Assembly (NCBI GenBank): GCA_913045395.1
Contig: CAJWPV010000045.1
Location: forward strand, 1-8,375
Origin: an uncultured Verrucomicrobiota bacterium
Lineage (GTDB): Bacteria > Verrucomicrobiota > Verrucomicrobiia > Limisphaerales > UBA1096
DNA length: 8,375 bases
Reading direction: 5' to 3'
Shown here piece by piece: positions 6,736 through 8,375 of this stretch. A program made the position numbers and the translations under genes. Positions within the stretch are counted from its first letter, which is position 1. Each line of letters begins with the position of its first letter. Below the pieces are notes generated by a model that saw only the letters and a list, made by a program, of their open reading frames with translations, did no database searches and was not told the DNA's origin.

Positions 6736-7397
6736 GGCTGGGCCTCCCTTTCGTGGCGCGCTGGGAGGCCGCGCACATCCTTCACGGCGAGGAGGTTGAA
6801 GGCGTGTTTTGGTTTTCGGTTGATGCGGAGCAACAGGGTCAGCGCCTCGTCGAGCAGCAGGCAGCCGGGGAAACCGTACTTCGGCCCGGCCATGTAGCCG
6901 CGCAGGTAGCGCGTGCCGGTTGTGCCGTGCACCGTGTAGCCGTGTCCCTCGAATTCGTGGATGAACCAACCGGAGCGGTGCCGTTGATAGTCGTTGCCGA
7001 ACTCAGGTCCCTGCGGGACGAAGCCGTGCGGCGTCTCGAGCAGGATGAACTTGGCTGACAACCGTTCGACGCGATCGAGCAACTCGAACCCTTTGGCTTT
7101 CGGCAAATGCTCGATGAGGCCGTAAAGGGTGACGAGGTCAAACGTGGCGTCGAGGTTGTCACTGAGGATATCGGCCTGAATGTAGTGGTCATGGACATCG
7201 CGCTGCTTGGCGAGATCGATGGCTTCGGCGTGGGCGTCGAGCCCGGTGGTTTGTACACCCGGCCGGAATTGGCTCAAGTGCGAGCGGATACCGCAGCCGA
7301 TGTCGAGCGCGGTCTTAACCTCACCATTATCAATGAGTTGCGCGGTAAAATCGGCGGCGGAACGAGGGCGCAACAGTTGTCGGAGCGGGTTCGGCAT
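6732..7397 (-). CDS. Class I SAM-dependent methyltransferase
   Basis: This 221-residue methyltransferase has motif I as LDIGCGIRS (31-39), the ribose-binding Asp54 in GLDAH, and motif II as FDLVTLYGLIEHL (86-98). The last Gly of the usual GxGxG is replaced by Arg38, an odd feature in the cofactor loop, although the rest of the fold looks intact. The C-terminal half contains hydrophobic and aromatic stretches and resembles methyltransferases found in glycan clusters; the acceptor is unknown. It lies 17 bases after the dehydratase and overlaps the reductase start (TTGA), so it is an internal operon gene. The ATG at 7395-7397 is preferred. A TTG four codons upstream (7407-7409) would also serve and lies inside a TTGGCCAA palindrome. 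Neither has a visible Shine-Dalgarno. Confidence 0.85.
   Translation of the reverse strand: MPNPLRQLLRPRSAADFTAQLIDNGEVKTALDIGCGIRSHLSQFRPGVQTTGLDAHAEAIDLAKQRDVHDHYIQADILSDNLDATFDLVTLYGLIEHLPKAKGFELLDRVERLSAKFILLETPHGFVPQGPEFGNDYQRHRSGWFIHEFEGHGYTVHGTTGTRYLRGYMAGPKYGFPGCLLLDEALTLLLRINRKPKHAFNLLAVKDVRGLPARHEREAQP
6743..6750 (-). promoter_or_regulatory. Shine-Dalgarno deciding the TTG start of the reductase
   Basis: The coding strand reads AAGGGAGG, then seven bases, then TTG. This is the clearest ribosome binding site in the window. It lies inside the last codons of the upstream methyltransferase and fixes the reductase start at the TTG, which puts the GGSGMLG motif seven residues from the N-terminus as expected for the fold. 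Confidence 0.75.
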
Positions 7398-7414
7398 GCG
7401 CTTGGCCAAGAGGA

Positions 7415-8374
7415 TCAGATGTACAACTCAACTTCGCCCATTTTGTCGAGCAGCAGCTTGATGTCGGCGGCGGACTTGAGTTGTCGGGTGTTGTTGGAAG
7501 TGTATTCGGTGCCGAGCGATTGTTCGGCGCGGTGGTCCGGCACGTGGTACTCGGGGTGGATGGCGTAAAAGAGTTCCTCCTCGGTGATGCGCTGCATCTC
7601 GTACTCGTTGACGAGCGTCTCGTGCAGTTTCTCGCCGAGGCGAATGCCGATGACGTCTATCGGATGATCGGTGCCCTTGGGGCTGAATTTCTGGCAGACG
7701 GCCTCCGCGAGTTTTTCGATAGTGCTGGCCGGCGCCTTGCGGACAAAAATCTCGCCACCGGTCGCGTGTTGCATCGCGTGCAGCACAAGGCCGACCGACT
7801 GGTCGAGCGTCATGAGGAAGCGCGTCATCTCCGGTACGGTGAGGGTGATCGGCTCGTCGTTTTCGATCTGTCGCTTGAACAGCGGGATGACCGAGCCGCG
7901 GCTACCCATCACGTTGCCGTAGCGTACGCAGCAGAACTTCGTATCGCCGCCATTCTGGTTTTGGCTACAGACGAGTTTCTCCATCATTGCCTTGCTGGTG
8001 CCCATGGCGTTGAGCGGCTTGACGGCTTTGTCGGTGCTGAGGGCGACGAACGTCTTCACGCCGGCAGCCTTGGAGGCGCGGCAGACGTTTTGCGAGCCGA
8101 CGACATTGGTCTTGTAGGCCTCGTACGGGTATTTCTCGCACGACGGCACATGCTTGAGAGCGGCGGCATGGAACACGAGATTAACACCGGTCATGGCTTC
8201 CTCGAGGCAGGCTTCCTCACGCACATCGCCGACGATGTACTGGAACTGCGGGAACGCCTGCTGCATCTCCCACTGTTTCTTTTCGTCGCGGCTGAAGATG
8301 CGAATTTCAGCGGGGGATTGCTTGAGTAGATGCGCGGCGACGCGGTTTCCGAAGGAACCGGTGCCTCCAGTGAT
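7415..8374 (-). CDS. capE: UDP-GlcNAc 4,6-dehydratase/5-epimerase, CapE/WbjB/FnlA type (N-terminus cut by window end)
   Basis: The visible 319 residues start with ITGGTGSFGN, the NAD(P)-binding loop, so only a few N-terminal residues are outside the window. The ATG at 8266 is internal. The active-site segment is STDKAVKPLNAMGTSKAMMEK: Asp115-Lys116, and Met124-xxx-Lys128 in place of the common Tyr-xxx-Lys. A Met here, with a following SKAMMEK, is what I know from CapE/WbjB/FnlA rather than PseB or FlaA1, which carry Tyr. Further family marks are RYGNVMGSRGSVIPLF, MTRFLMTLDQSV, KAPASTIE, GIRLGEKLHETL and the C-terminal YTSNNTRQL. The enzyme would dehydrate UDP-GlcNAc and invert C-5, giving the 4-keto-L-hexose intermediate for L-FucNAc, L-QuiNAc or L-RhaNAc. 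It is the first visible gene of the operon; its promoter is outside the window. The symbol is one of several synonyms. Confidence 0.88.
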   Translation of the reverse strand: MTGGTGSFGNRVAAHLLKQSPAEIRIFSRDEKKQWEMQQAFPQFQYIVGDVREEACLEEAMTGVNLVFHAAALKHVPSCEKYPYEAYKTNVVGSQNVCRASKAAGVKTFVALSTDKAVKPLNAMGTSKAMMEKLVCSQNQNGGDTKFCCVRYGNVMGSRGSVIPLFKRQIENDEPITLTVPEMTRFLMTLDQSVGLVLHAMQHATGGEIFVRKAPASTIEKLAEAVCQKFSPKGTDHPIDVIGIRLGEKLHETLVNEYEMQRITEEELFYAIHPEYHVPDHRAEQSLGTEYTSNNTRQLKSAADIKLLLDKMGEVELYI

Positions 8375-8375
8375 C

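Larger units (their letters stand above)
2459..7409. repeat. Highly iterated palindrome TTGGCCAA, ten dispersed copies
   Basis: Exact copies of TTGGCCAA start at 2459, 2532, 2985, 3042, 3432, 5295, 5366, 6425, 6538 and 7402. At about 60% GC, chance predicts about 0.1 copy in this length. Flanks tend to extend the symmetry to CGCTTGGCCAAGCG. Degenerate copies lie at 1645 and 2592 (TTGGCCC), 1714 and 3147 (AGGCCAAGCG) and 6551 (TGGCCAAGCG). Six exact copies are read as Leu-Ala-Lys and four as Leu-Gly-Gln; none in the Trp-Pro frame. Two reading frames argue for a DNA-level element rather than a protein motif. Function is unknown. The coordinates span all exact copies, and most of the sequence between them is ordinary coding sequence. 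Confidence 0.8.

Noticed and set aside
6736..6969. N-terminal extension of the reductase
   Set aside because: The extra residues are Arg/Pro-rich and overlap the methyltransferase. A strong Shine-Dalgarno supports the TTG at 6735.
7481..8329. Long open frame on the + strand opposite the dehydratase
   Set aside because: It mirrors the codon structure of the recognised CapE-type gene on the other strand and shows no family motif. High-GC genes commonly leave such antisense frames open.

Overview
The window is high-GC bacterial DNA (roughly 60% by eye), densely coding, with no RNA gene, transposase or CRISPR array that I can see. The lineage is not decided by the sequence. My best guess is Verrucomicrobiota or a close relative, because of the small ankyrin-repeat lipoprotein, the GH97 glycosidase and the large YfhO-like protein next to glycan genes. 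This is inference from family resemblance only.

Layout. On the + strand, 2-802 is the C-terminal part of a GH97 alpha-glucosidase-like enzyme whose start lies outside the window. It converges, with a one-base gap, on a minus-strand ankyrin-repeat lipoprotein (804-1265). The rest of the window (1377-8374) is one tightly packed minus-strand operon. In transcription order it holds a CapE/WbjB/FnlA-type UDP-GlcNAc 4,6-dehydratase/epimerase (cut by the window end), a class I methyltransferase, an RmlD-like sugar-nucleotide 4-reductase, a family 2 glycosyltransferase, a 921-residue YfhO-like polytopic membrane protein and a second class I methyltransferase. Three junctions are stop/start overlaps (TTGA, ATGA, TAATG) and the other two gaps are 9 and 17 bases, so the genes are probably co-transcribed and translationally coupled.

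How the genes fit together. The dehydratase and reductase would turn UDP-GlcNAc into a UDP-activated 2-acetamido-2,6-dideoxy-L-hexose. The GT2 enzyme would transfer a sugar, the YfhO-like protein would act on a glycan at the outer face of the membrane, and the two methyltransferases could decorate or cap it. This points to a surface polysaccharide, O-antigen-like chain or glycoprotein glycan. The expected C-2 epimerase is not in the window.

The most unusual signal is not a gene. The palindrome TTGGCCAA, best form CGCTTGGCCAAGCG, occurs ten times between 2459 and 7409, where about 0.1 copy would be expected by chance. All copies lie in or at the edge of coding sequence and are read in two reading frames (Leu-Ala-Lys or Leu-Gly-Gln). 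Eight of the ten fall in four pairs 57-113 bases apart. It resembles a highly iterated palindrome, comparable in kind to cyanobacterial HIP1. A second candidate is an in-phase A8 run just before the stop of the YfhO-like gene, where a -1 slip would join that protein to the downstream methyltransferase.
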